Notes: generated by a model not told the origin, from the letters alone. A stretch of DNA of 64,000 nt from Brachionus manjavacas (GCA_019054805.1 JAHQIY010000001.1:1-64000), one strand, 5' to 3'. Shown: positions 29,320-40,502, counted from the first letter of the stretch. Numbers and translations are program-made.

Positions 29320-31935
29320 TTTTCAAATTTCGGAAAACCAAACATATCAATAGATAGATCTTTCATTTTTCTTGACTTTGGCTTTTACAGTACAAAAAAA
29401 GCTTAAAGATACGGAAAGTTATCCGCAATGGAAACTTTCAAGTGTTTTCCAATGACACAGCTTTCAAGTCACTGCAGAATGGTCTATTTCTTAGCTATCA
29501 GAATGATTAATATCTCAAATTCAAGAGCGCAATAAGTTATAAATGATACTATTTACAGAAATCGTAAAAAGGAAAACGACAAGAAATTAGGCAACTCCAA
29601 TAGAGTTTAAAAAACGCGTTTTTTTCGACTTTTCAAGTACGTTTTTTGGAATGAATTTTTCAAATTTCGGAAAACCAAACATATCAATAGATAGATCTTT
29701 CATTTTTCTTGACTTTGGCTTTTACAGTACAAAAAAAGCTTAAAGATACGGAAAGTTATCCGCAATGGAAACTTTCAAGTGTTTTCCAATGACACAGCTT
29801 TCAAGTCACTGCAGAATGGTCTATTTCTTAGCTATCAGAATGATTAATATCTCAAATTCAAGAGCGCAATAAGTTCTAAATGATACTTTTTACAGAAATC
29901 GTAAAAAGGAAAACGACAAGAAATTAGGCAACTCCAATAGAGTTTAAAAAACGCGTTTTTTCGACTTTTCAAGTACGTTTTTTGGAATGAATTTTTCAAA
30001 TTTCGGAAAACCAAACATATCAATAGATAGATCTTTCATTTTTCTTGACTTTGGCTTTTACAGTACAAAAAGCTTAGAGATACGGAAAGTTATCCGCAAT
30101 GGAAACTTTCAAGTGTTTTCCAATGACACAGCTTTCAAGTCACTGCAGAATGGTCTATTTCTTAGCTATCAGAATGATTAATATCTCAAATTCAAGAGCG
30201 CAATAAGTTATAAATGATACTATTTACAGAAATCGTAAAAAGGAAAACGACAAGAAATTAGGCAACTCCAATAGAGTTTAAAAAACGCGTTTTTTTCGAC
30301 TTTTCAAGTACGTTTTTTGGAATGAATTTTTCAAATTTCGGAAAACCAAACATATCAATAGATAGATCTTTCATTTTTCTTGACTTTGGCTTTTACAGTA
30401 CAAAAAAGCTTAAAGATACGGAAAGTTATCCGCAATGGAAACTTTCAAGTGTTTTCCAATGACACAGCTTTCAAGTCACTGCAGAATGGTCTATTTCTTA
30501 GCTATCAGAATGATTAATATCTCAAATTCAAGAGCGCAATAAGTTCTAAATGATACTTTTTACAGAAATCGTAAAAAGGAAAACGACAAGAAATTAGGCA
30601 ACTCCAATAGAGTTTAAAAAACGCGTTTTTTTCGACTTTTCAAGTACGTTTTTTGGAATGAATTTTTCAAATTTCGGAAAACCAAACATATCAATAGATA
30701 GATCTTTCATTTTTCTTGACTTTGGCTTTTACAGTACAAAAAAGCTTAAAGATACGGAAAGTTATCCGCAATGGAAACTTTCAAGTGTTTTCCAATGACA
30801 CAGCTTTCAAGTCACTGCAGAATGGTCTATTTCTTAGCTATCAGAATGATTAATATCTCAAATTCAAGAGCGCAATAAGTTCTAAATGATACTTTTTACA
30901 GAAATCGTAAAAAGGAAAACGACAAGAAATTAGGCAACTCCAATAGAGTTTAAAAACGCGTTTTTTTCGACTTTTCAAGTACGTTTTTTGGAATGAATTT
31001 TTCAAATTTCGGAAAACCAAACATATCAATAGATAGATCTTTCATTTTTCTTGACTTTGGCTTTTACAGTACAAAAAAAGCTTAAAGATACGGAAAGTTA
31101 TCCGCAATGGAAACTTTCAAGTGTTTTCCAATGACACAGCTTTCAAGTCACTGCAGAATGGTCTATTTCTTAGCTATCAGAATGATTAATATCTCAAATT
31201 CAAGAGCGCAATAAGTTATAAATGATACTATTTACAGAAATCGTAAAAAGGAAAACGACAAGAAATTAGGCAACTCCAATAGAGTTTAAAAAACGCGTTT
31301 TTTTCGACTTTTCAAGTACGTTTTTTGGAATGAATTTTTCAAATTTCGGAAAACCAAACATATCAATAGATAGATCTTTCATTTTTCTTGACTTTGGCTT
31401 TTACAGTACAAAAAAAGCTTAAAGATACGGAAAGTTATCCGCAATGGAAACTTTCAAGTGTTTTCCAATGACACAGCTTTCAAGTCACTGCAGAATGGTC
31501 TATTTCTTAGCTATCAGAATGATTAATATCTCAAATTCAAGAGCGCAATAAGTTCTAAATGATACTTTTTACAGAAATCGTAAAAAGGAAAACGACAAGA
31601 AATTAGGCAACTCCAATAGAGTTTAAAAAACGCGTTTTTTTCGACTTTTCAAGTACGTTTTTTGGAATGAATTTTTCAAATTTCGGAAAACCAAACATAT
31701 CAATAGATAGATCTTTCATTTTTCTTGACTTTGGCTTTTACAGTACAAAAAAAGCTTAAAGATACGGAAAGTTATCCGCAATGGAAACTTTCAAGTGTTT
31801 TCCAATGACACAGCTTTCAAGTCACTGCAGAATGGTCTATTTCTTAGCTATCAGAATGATTAATATCTCAAATTCAAGAGCGCAATAAGTTATAAATGAT
31901 ACTATTTACAGAAATCGTAAAAAGGAAAACGACAA
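29320..31935 (+). repeat. Homogenised satellite block with two alternating unit types
   Basis: About eight units share GAGTTTAAAAAACGCG (elsewhere GAGTGCAAAAAACGCG), GGAAAACGACAAG and TTCGGAAAACCAAACATATC. Their distal ends come in two forms, TTATAAATGATACTATTTAC (a) and TTCTAAATGATACTTTTTAC (b), in the order a b a b b a b a from about 29,536 to 31,888. This is an incomplete dimeric higher-order structure. Confidence 0.82.
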
Positions 31936-32740
31936 GAAATTAGGCAACTCCAATAGAGTTTAAAAAACGCGTTTTTTTCGACTTTTCAAGTACGTTTTTT
32001 GGAATGAATTTTTCAAATTTTGGAGAACCAATCATATCAATAGATAGATCTTTCATTTTTCTTGACTTTGGCTTTTACATTACAAAAAAAACACAAAGAT
32101 ACGGAAAGTTATCCGCAATGGAAACTTTCAAGTGTTTTGAAATGACACAGCTTTCAAGTCACTGCAGAATGGTCTATTTCTTAGCTATCAGAATGATTAA
32201 TATCTCAAATTCAAGAGCGCAATAAGTTCTAAATGATACTTTCTACAGAAATCGTAAAAAGGAAAAAGACAAGAAATTAGGCACCTTCAAAAAAGTGCAA
32301 AAAACGCGTTTTTTTCGACTTTTAAAGTACGTTTTTTGGAATGAATTTTTCAAATTTTGGAGAACCAATCATATCAATAGATAGATCTTTCATTTTTCTT
32401 GACTTTGGCTTTTACATTACAAAAAAAACACAAAGATACGGAAAGTTATCCGCAATGGAAACTTTCAAGTGTTTTGAAATGACACAGCTTTCAAGTCACT
32501 GCAGAAAGGTCTATTTCTTAGCTATCAGAATGATTAATATCTCAAATTCAAGAGCGCAATAAGTTCTAAATGATACTTTCTACAGAAATCGTAAAAAGGA
32601 AAAAGACAAGAAATTAGGCAACTCCAATAGAGTGCAAAAAACGCGTTTTTTTCGACTTTTCAAGTACGTTTTTTGGAATGAATTTTTAAAATTTCGGAAA
32701 ACCAAACATATCAATAGATAGATCATTGATATATGATCAG

Positions 32741-33006
32741 AAAAAAAAAAGCTCAAAGACACGAAAAGTTATGCACAAGATACGGTAAATGACTTTAAAA
32801 CTGTGTCATTGGAAAACACTTGAAAAATTCCTTTGTGCATTTCTTTCCGTATCTTTGAACTTTTTTTTTTCTGTAAATGCCAGAGTAAATAAAAATTCAG
32901 GATCTATCTATTGATATGTTTGGTTCTCCAAAATTCGAAAATTTCAAACTGAAAAACGTACTTGAAAAGTCCAAAAAAACGCGTTTTTTGCATTTTTCTG
33001 AAGGTT
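32741..33006 (-). repeat. Inverted, diverged satellite unit at the array edge
   Basis: The last forward unit breaks off at about 32,724-32,785. From about 32,786 the sequence reads as the reverse complement of a unit: the conserved GGAAAACACTTGAA block, then CTATCTATTGATATGTTTGG, then CGTACTTGAAAAGT and the palindromic core at about 32,976-32,991. It differs from array units at many positions and is cut at both ends. An old foldback or inversion marks the right edge of the array, and sequence beyond about 33,010 shows no more satellite. Confidence 0.88.
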
Positions 33007-34534
33007 TTTGCATTTTTAAATAAATGTAGGAGGAGTAACAATCTTATTTAAAGAAGAGTTAGGATCAAGAATTTTTATTTGGAAAATGCTCATCAGAGGT
33101 ACTTTTAATCATAATAAATATTAAACAAAATCATTCCTTTTTTATTGAAGTTCGAATTCTTAATGGATACTCTCAGAATCTCTTTAGTTCTTTGACCCAA
33201 AAGGAAAGACACTCATAAACACACTTGTGGTATATCAGACTGATTCTTAAGCTGTACAGGCTAAGATTTAGGGAAAAACATGTCTGGTTTACCGACGCCA
33301 GCGGTTTTCAGATTTGAATATTTTCATGTGACACGGGAAAAGATTTCTCAGTCACCGACTCTACCGAAGCTTTACTCTTCAACGAAGCAGAAGCATCCAT
33401 ACCTCCAGATACAATATGTGACCATCCTCAAGCTTAACATTGAAATTCAAGCAGTAGTCGGGCTCTGGAGTAGAGTGGAACAGGTTTTTTATTTAGTCTT
33501 TATAGCCCACTCAAAAGCTGCTAAATTTTTTTTTGAACAAATATTTAGAAACTGTAAAAACTTTGTTCTTAGTGGTCATTTTAAAAGCTAAATCTAAGCA
33601 AATAGAATTTTTTTGTCAAAACCATAATGGAAATATTTTAGAGGTAATCATAAATAATTTATAAATGATAAAACTTTTAACATTTTTAATAGAGAATTCT
33701 ATGAGCTACTTGATTTATTATGACTTACACTAATACTTATACTTATATATATTTAAGTAAAATCTTTTAAAATCTTTTAAACTATCATAAAATTTAAATT
33801 ATTTTTATAAGAAAACTTGAATTTCTAAGCTCATCTTAGGATCGAAAAGCTAACCAATGTTCAATTCAAGTTTCCAAATTTATTTTCTCCAACATAAGAT
33901 AACGCCTCCTAGTAAATCAAAATATCATCATTCCTTAAATTTAAGTCATTTTATGATTTTTTTAGTTTTTTTTTTTTATAATTACAAAAAATAGATTGAT
34001 GAAAAATAAAAATAATTAATGTATTCTTATGCTTGGCCAAAATCTGATCAATTTTAAATTAATAACAAATCTAAAAGCACTAATTTATTAAATCGGCCTA
34101 AGTTCTGACCGTACTCACGATCGTTTATTCCATTCTAATCGACTAATTTGGCGAGGGAAATTTTTGATTACAAATTTACCGGTCTGCTCGCGTCCAATTC
34201 TAGTACTTTTAGTGCTAAAAAAATAGTAATGTTGAAAAATTAAACAATTTTCATTAATATTATTCATTATTTTTTTTAAAAATAGTTTTTAATAAAAAAA
34301 CTTTTTATTTTTACAAAATTTATATTTTTTATCGGAATGCTTAGTAAAACTATAAGAAAAATAGTTGAATTTGTTTTTAAATTGAAAAATTTAAGTTTAC
34401 ATTTCGAAAATTTTAAAACAAAAATATTCAAAAATTTTTATAGGCTTGAAGACCTAGAATGAATTAAAAAAATAATTTTCTGAGGTATTATAAGCTAAGT
34501 CTGTTAAAGTCGGAATAAATTATGTGCTTTTCTG
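33007..34534. other. Intergenic AT-rich spacer with two GC-richer patches
   Basis: No gene can be supported. A patch at about 33,230-33,480 is much less AT-rich than its surroundings. It contains a 103-codon plus-strand frame (33,280-33,591) with no family resemblance and, on the minus strand, a shorter frame rich in Ser, Val and Lys ending near 33,325 that could be a terminal exon. A second patch at about 34,090-34,200 has no convincing frame. The rest is A/T runs. Confidence 0.5.
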
Positions 34535-36850
34535 TCAATCGATTGTTGAATTGACTGTTTCTGTGCTAAATTCATTTTTTTGAGTATTTTTGACTGATTC
34601 AGTCTCTGGAATTGTCTCAGTAAGTATCTCTAATATACTACTTAAAAAACTACTTTGATATGTCAAGGTTGTTAGATTATTTGTCTCGCTTGTGGTTTGA
34701 CTGGATCCGGTGCTTGTCTGCTCATTAAAAGTTGTCAACTTAGCTTCTAAAGTTGTCTCTTGTCTCCCTGTTATTGTTGGTGTAATATCATCGACAGTGG
34801 CCAAAATGCTTGAGGATATCAAATTACTTATTTCTTGTTTTGATGTCATTGAAATTAATTTTGTGGTTTTTTCTTGTTCAGTTGTTATTTCTTGTCTAGT
34901 TGTTTCCGTACCAGGGTCTATTTTTTCAGTGACTTTGAAAATAACACTTCCGTTTTCCGTTCCAATTATAAGCCACTGAAAGCGATCAATAATGATTTGA
35001 GTAGCCCCAATAGCTTCAACATCAACTTCAATTTTATTTAATAAGTCATATTCAATTATTGAATTCTTCAAAGCCAAAAAAATATTTCCGCTATTTGCAA
35101 TCACCGCAGAAGTAACTTGTACATTTGATCCTGATATTTTCGAGTCCGATAAACGATCAAAGCTTTGGTCTGCCCAAACAACGATCAAACCATCTTGGCC
35201 TATTGTAACCAAATTTTTGTTAGATATCATGAAAATAGCCATTGCTTTTGAAGAGGTGTCTATGGGTCCTTTCAAAAGTGAGTAATCACTTCTCCAAATT
35301 TTAACTTCATTTTCACTTGAGCTCGCAAATAAATTACCATTTAAATAGGCAATAATATCAATAGGCTTTTCGGACTTAGGTAAATCTCTAATTTTTGCAA
35401 GAGTGTCTTTTTGATACACCCGAATAAAGCCAGTCTGAGTCCCAACTAGAATATTACTATTGATCAATTGAGCACTTGTCACACTTTCAGCCAAATTTTC
35501 TGATTTATCTAAACTAAAGGTGTTTGAGTCTATTTTTGACAGATTTCCTCCGGAAGACACAACCAGCACAAATGGTCCATCAAATTTTACATGTATAATA
35601 GGATCAGAGAATTGGAATTTATTCATAATTTGTGTTGTTGATCTGTTGGTAAATACAACTGAGCCGTCCAAAGAACCACTTATAATTAAATCATCATTGC
35701 TTGTATCAAAAGTGGTAACCTGTTTACTGTGGGCTTTTATTGTGATCTCTTGCAATTTTGGCTCTTCGGGTTCAGGCAATTCAGCATTATTTTCCACAAA
35801 TGTATTCTCAAAAATGATTACTAAACTTGAATTTGTTCCTATTATTACAATAGTTCCATTGACTACCATTGACGTTATTTCAGAAGGAATATTCCGTATT
35901 GAATTTACCAACAAACCAGTTGCCAGATTAAAAAAAAGTATATCTTTTGAATTGGCAGAAACCAATAGACCAGTACTTAGTTGAGATGTTCTATAAAATA
36001 AAATGTTTTCTATGTTAGTTATTGATTTAAATTGATCCCCTAGTGGATCTAGAATAAGGAAAGATGACTTTAAAGAATAGACAAGAGACTCATTGATTCC
36101 TCTGGTGGGTTCCGTCACTGTAAACGTGTCCATTCCGGTTTTAATGGGAACAATGCGTATCAGTGAGCTATCTGAACTTTTGAAGAATCGAATTGATGTG
36201 TTCAAATTGGTCACTATGTCTCCATTTAACATTTTATGAAGAGAAATCACTGGACCTGAGGCCCTAAAATCTTCTAATTTTTCGCCAAATCTGTCAAAAA
36301 CAAGAATGTACCCTAAATTAGTACTGATGAATATTAATCGCTGGTCATTGATCATCACAGAGTTCATAATTCCAAAATTTATATTTTTATATGTGAATCT
36401 GTTCACTCCACTCTCTGTGTCCCAGAATCTGAGACCTTCTTTTGCTGATATGGAAGCAAGAGAAAAAACGTCCACAAATTTTAGATCATTTATTTCCTCC
36501 GAGATGGAAATTTGGTGTTTTGGTTTCCAGATCGTCACATTCCAAATAATTATCTCACCATTTCTTGACGCAGATGCCATTAAATTTCTGATCGTGGTCA
36601 ACGCTATCACCGAAGCTGTGTGATACTCTAAAGTTATGTTGTTTCCAATAACTTAATTGATAAAGTTTTCAAAAAAATTTAAGGTTTTGATTGATTTTTT
36701 ACCAGATGGAACTGAGCCCACTTCATTAGATGCATCATCAAAAATCAAAATTAGAATCACCGCTGCTATTCCACCTAATATTAATACTAGTCCAATAAGG
36801 CCAAGGCATATTCCTGCTACCAATACTGATCCGAAAGCTAATTTGGACAT
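34535..36850 (-). CDS. Single-pass membrane protein with WD40-like propeller and Ser/Thr-rich tail (two exons)
   Basis: Join exon 1 (36850..36703) to exon 2 (36627..34535); a GT-AG intron of 75 bp leaves the frame open and gives 746 residues. The ATG at 36,850 starts a short N-terminus followed by one long hydrophobic segment (about residues 5-38), so the product is predicted to be membrane-anchored with the bulk outside the cell. The splice restores a WD-like blade beginning YHTASVIALTTIRN and ending GEIIIWN. About ten blade-like strands follow, with cores such as GLRFWDTES, GYILVFDRFG, SGSLDGSVVFTN, NEVKIWRSD and DGLIVVWAD. From about residue 620 the chain becomes a Thr/Ser/Glu-rich, low-complexity tail that may be O-glycosylated. 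The propeller could also be described as quinoprotein-like. No enzymatic residues are recognised and the function is unknown. Compared with its relatives at 42.7 and 44.0 kb the tail ends early (…VNSTID), although diverged homologous sequence continues past the stop. Confidence 0.83.
36628..36702 (-). other. 75-bp GT-AG intron of the WD40-like gene
   Basis: On the minus strand the donor GTAAAAAATC follows TCT-G and the acceptor ...AACTTTAG precedes AG-TAT-CAC. Splicing rejoins G+AG as a Glu codon, removes the in-frame stop at 36,653 and completes the first WD-like blade. The intron separates the membrane anchor from the propeller. Confidence 0.8.
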
Positions 36851-36871
36851 TTTAAGTTGAATCAAGTTTGG
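36851..36871 (-). promoter_or_regulatory. Family leader motif directly before the ATG
   Basis: The minus strand reads AACTTGATTCAACTTAAA immediately before the ATG. The same ACTTGATTYAA-like motif sits within 20 bp of the ATG in the relatives at 43,452 and 44,035. It may be a transcription-initiation or 5'-leader element, or simply residual homology. Confidence 0.5.
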
Positions 36872-38087
36872 ATTTTTAGTAACAAATCAAATCCTTTAAA
36901 TACTCTTAAATTTAGCATGACTTTCAAGCTGAAAATGCGAAATTTAATATCAATTTGAGATGAAAAATGTTTGATAATTTAATTATTAATCAAGCATGAA
37001 AATTTGTTTTAAAATATTTGTTAAATTAAACTTTAATAATTGATTTTGTTAATTCGTTTGGTCAAAAAGATAGATTTATTTTAAAAAAAGAGTTTTTAGA
37101 CATTAATAGAAATAGTTTAATACAAATAATATTTTTTTTAATAAATTAAATATTAAATTTTTTAATTTCAGCGTGATTTATCACGATCGTTTTTTGTGAA
37201 ATTAATACGAAATTTTATGAATTCAAAAAATTTATATGCGAAATTAATTATTATAATAAATATGTCGGTCTAAACAATATCAATAAAACATTGTTCACTT
37301 CCATCATCTGATTGAGTAATAGTTAGTCAATTCAAGTTTTATTCAAATTGAATTTTGACTATTTATTTAGACAATTAGTTTGTTTTTACCAGTCAAACAT
37401 CTAATATCCTTTATTCTAAATGATTTTGTTAAATTAGCGGATGAATAAATAATATCTAATATAGAAAAACAAAAATAAATTTTAAATAGAATTTAATAAA
37501 TGGTTAATAAAATGATAAGAAATTTATTCAATATTCAATTTAAGTTTAAAAATTATTGCATCACAAATCTCATCTGAAATAAGTAAGTAATGTTGTTATC
37601 CTCCTTGATCTCGACTCAAAATACTTGAAATTTGTTAACTGTTTGATCCTCATGTTGTTGAGCTTTAACCCTTGCTGCCAGAGATATTTCCTTATTTCTT
37701 ATAATCTCTTGGCGTTATTAGCGTAATTGCTCGATTTTTTTGACATGTCACTCTATTTATTGTGACATGTCACTATGTATCGAACACTGGTTTTCATTTT
37801 GACTTTTTTCGAAAAAGACCTAAAAACTACGATTTTTACAAAATTTATTGTCCAAATAGCGAAATGTCACTATAGTCAAAAAAAAGGCAAAAAAATGATT
37901 TCTAAGTAATTTAATGTTTTTAATTTAACAAATATTACGCAAGAACATGAAATCAGAAATTGAACTTTAAATTTAAAGAAGGGTTAAATTAAATTCAATC
38001 CATTTAATTCTCCATGAATAGAAAATTAAATGCTTAATTGATTTAAAATTCTCATGTTGACCTTTTTCGATTTAAAGGCTTGCTAAC
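36872..38087. other. Intergenic AT-rich sequence upstream of the WD40-like gene
   Basis: No coding frame is supported. The notable element is a pair of perfect 10-bp palindromes TGACATGTCA at 37,741-37,750 and 37,763-37,772, both followed by CT or CTAT, which resemble a duplicated protein-binding site. The rest is A/T-rich with no repeat recognised. Confidence 0.5.
37741..37772. promoter_or_regulatory. Two copies of palindrome TGACATGTCA, 22 bp apart
   Basis: Two perfect palindromic decamers lie 22 bp start to start (about two helical turns), about 0.9 kb upstream of the WD40-like gene's ATG. Such spacing suits a dimeric transcription factor, but no factor is identified and chance is possible in a region this large. 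Confidence 0.35.
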
Positions 38088-38146
38088 TTTTTTTGCTAGG
38101 ATTCAGTACCAAGAGTTTACAGCATCAATTATTTCAAGAATTTCAA
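38088..38146 (+). repeat. 59-bp patch at the outer end of the left arm (copy at 59,533-59,591)
   Basis: The block running from a T-run through GATTCAGTACCAAGAGTTTA to AAGAATTTCAA is repeated in the same orientation at 59,533-59,591 with one mismatch. There it lies about 270-325 bp upstream of the intact transporter's ATG. Here it directly abuts the left inverted arm. Because the arms are inverted but this patch is direct, it has been flipped relative to the gene. Confidence 0.85.
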
Positions 38147-39054
38147 GCCATATCAAACTCCGCAAAAAATAAAGAATTAAATCAAAATTTAGCAAAAAAT
38201 TAAAATCGTATTCCCTCGTTAAATTATGCTGCAGCACAAACTAAGACACGCTTTTTGACCATGCACTAAAGTAAATTTCGCCCATGCTAAAACATTTTTT
38301 ATTAAGAACGCATGGTATGATAGTAATATCACGGGTTTAGGGACAATTTAAACTCTTAAAATTCTTAATTCATCAAAATTTGAGTTTAAGACAAAAATTA
38401 AAAAAAAAAAATAGAAAATTACTTTTTCTAATGTCTAAACATAAACGAAAATTGTCTTCATTTAAATGAAATAATGATCATTAAATAAAATATAATTCAA
38501 ATTTCAATTTATTAAAAACACTACGAGAGTGTTGATAAGTTAAAAAAGCTTTAGATTAAAACTGTTAGATTTAAAGTGGTAGTTAAAAGAAAATTTAGAA
38601 TCAAGTCATAATTCTTTTATTCTAAATTAATAAAAAAATATAATTAAAAAAATACAAACTTTTTTTAGGAGTTTATTGAATAATTTGAATTTTTTTTTTA
38701 TTAGCATTTTCTTAACTCGATTCATTTTCTAATGTCAGATCACGTGAACAAATTAGCCACTCTAAGTAATATTTCAACAGAAAAATTCAAAATTTAATTG
38801 TTTGTGTAATATTTTAAAATTTATACAAATCAATACTCTTTTCTAAATAGCTTTAGCTCTTCAGTTAATCAGAAAATGCAACTATTGAAATAAATCTTTT
38901 AAAATATAAATATTGAAGATTTAAATTTTTTTTTATTAAAAATTAATAATAAAGATCAAATAAAGAATTATTTTTATGTGAAAAAACCTTTTTCATTTTA
39001 CTAAATTTGATCGAAATTTATTACTTTGTTGAATTCACATTTATTTTTATTTAG

Positions 39055-40383
39055 GGTATGTTTGTGGTAAGTCTGCCATTTGCAGTCAAAAGCGGAGGCT
39101 ACTGGGCTCTTCTTTCCATGATTCTGGTCGCTTACATTTGTTCATACACAGGAAAAATATTGATCGATTGTTTGTATGATGAATGCGATGATCAAGTAGC
39201 ATTCATGAAGCCAAAATTTCTAAAATTAAAGACAAGTTATTCATGCCGGCGAACCCGCATACGGACATCTTACGTGGACATTGCAGCTGATGTTTGGGGT
39301 GGCCGTATTGGCGCCGGCCTAGTCAACGTAGCTCAGAACATCGAGCTCCTAATGACTTGTATCTTGTATCTAGTCCTGTGCGGTGATCTGTTTGTTGGCA
39401 GCTTTCCGAACATGGGCCTTGACCATAGTTCATGGACCATACTCTCTTGTATGATATTGGTACCGTGCGCTTTTATCAAGAGCCTTAAGTTTGTGTCCAA
39501 TTTGAGCTTTTGTAATGCAGTGGTTCACATAGCTATTAATTTTATCATTGTTGTTTATTGTCTGACCAAAGTGTTTGATTGGGACTTTGATAAGATAGAT
39601 TTTCGTTTAAATGTTTGTTCGTTTCCAATTTCTCTAGGCATAATTGTGTTCGGCTACACATCACAAATATTCCTGCCGTCAATGGAAGGTAACATGATAG
39701 ATAAGTCCAAATTTGACCCTATGCTCTTCGTGACTCATTTTGTGGCCGCGGCATTCAAGTGTTTGTTCGGACTGGTCGGGTTTCTAACATGGCAAGAAAA
39801 TACCAAAGAGGTCATCACAAATAATTTACCAACTCAACAATTGAAGATTATAGTCAATGTAATACTTATAATAAAAGCTTTGTTGTCTTATCCTCTGCCA
39901 TACTATGCCTCTGTTGAGTTGCTCGAAGCAAGTTTGTTCTTGAATGATGACGAGAACTTGAGGAGTCACCATAAAACCAAGAGCAGGCCTCCGCTTTTTG
40001 CCTATTCGTGCTATCTAGCTGACGGTGATCTAAAATTCTGGGCTGTTTTGCTTCGAATAGGCTTGATTTTGTTCACACTCTTTTTGGCAATTTTTATACC
40101 TCACTTTGCCTATTTGATGGCTTTAATTGGATCTATCACCGGCACTATGCTTTCACTCATTTGGCCTTGCTACTTTCATCTCCATCTAAAAAGACGCACT
40201 CTTGTTTGGCACCAAAAATTTACCAATGTCGCCATTATTGTATTCGGCTTGGTGATCACAGTCACCGGAGTATACAATTCAAGTAATGAATTAGCTAAAG
40301 CTCTGGGCAGGGATTTAGCAGAGGCTGGATTTTTGAATACAGGTATTCAAGCAATTAAGAATCAGACTAGAAGTTTTTGCTGA
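39055..40383 (+). pseudogene. 5'-truncated inverted copy of the SLC32-like transporter (exon 2 only)
   Basis: Exon 2 is complete and open: acceptor TTTATTTAG, GGT, then ATG at 39,058 and 441 residues ending RSFC. It is identical in protein sequence to the right copy. Only about 0.9 kb of the 1.8-kb upstream intron is present and no sequence encoding the first exon (EYQAAWNITNAIQ) is found between here and the WD40-like gene. It is probably not expressed as the normal protein. An N-terminally shortened transporter starting at the ATG would still contain all membrane segments, so residual function cannot be excluded. Lack of any coding decay points to a recent duplication or to gene conversion between the arms. 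Confidence 0.8.
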
Positions 40384-40428
40384 TTGTTTTTTATCTTGTT
40401 ATCCTTTTGGTGTAGTTTATTGATGTTA

Positions 40429-40434
40429 AATAAA
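40429..40434 (+). terminator. Polyadenylation signal AATAAA of the left transporter copy
   Basis: AATAAA lies about 46 bp after the stop codon, at a suitable distance from a possible cleavage site. The mirror copy is at 55,814-55,819. Confidence 0.6.
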
Positions 40435-40502
40435 GTTCTAAACAACAACAACTTTCTTGTTTTATTTTTCAAAATAATTCATCTAGAAAAACGAATATTT
40501 AC

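Larger units (their letters stand above)
1..32740 (+). repeat. Satellite array, ~337-bp unit, about 97 tandem copies
   Basis: The same unit recurs head to tail without interruption, for example with starts of the same reading frame at 362, 699, 1035 and 1371. Most units are 336-337 bp and one subfamily is 332-333 bp. Each unit has a nearly invariant core around the 16-bp palindrome AAAAAACGCGTTTTTT, then a variable stretch of about 40 bp that defines subfamilies, a conserved AGATAGATCTTTCATTTTTC block and a conserved GGAAACTTTCAAGTG block. The window starts inside a unit, so the array continues to the left. Many units contain 60-110 codon open frames in different phases with different ends; these are by-products of the repeat and I do not call them genes. 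No known satellite family is recognised by name. A centromeric, pericentromeric or subtelomeric location is possible but not shown. Confidence 0.97.

Noticed and set aside
362-32562. Dozens of 60-110 codon open frames, most containing FSNFGEPIISIDRSFIFLDF-type sequence
   Set aside because: They are translations of the satellite unit. Frame, start and end change with each indel between units, there is no consistent stop-to-stop gene, and both strands give such frames. Identity among them reflects DNA repetition, not protein conservation.
1-32740. CRISPR-like array
   Set aside because: Repeats are about 337 bp and contiguous with no unique spacers, and the genome is eukaryotic.
33280-33591. 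103-codon plus-strand gene
   Set aside because: No recognisable family, no relatives in the window, and the GC-richer part reads at least as well on the minus strand. Kept only as a possible orphan exon.
35520-35984. 154-codon plus-strand frame opposite the WD40-like gene
   Set aside because: It is antisense to a well-supported coding exon and shows no independent features. Similar antisense frames at 34,710, 36,306, 41,806, 44,132, 54,160 and 60,678 were dropped for the same reason.
36653-36865. Separate 70-codon membrane peptide starting at TTG
   Set aside because: The stop at 36,653 lies in an intron. Splicing at 36,702/36,628 joins it in frame to the propeller, and the better start is the ATG at 36,850.
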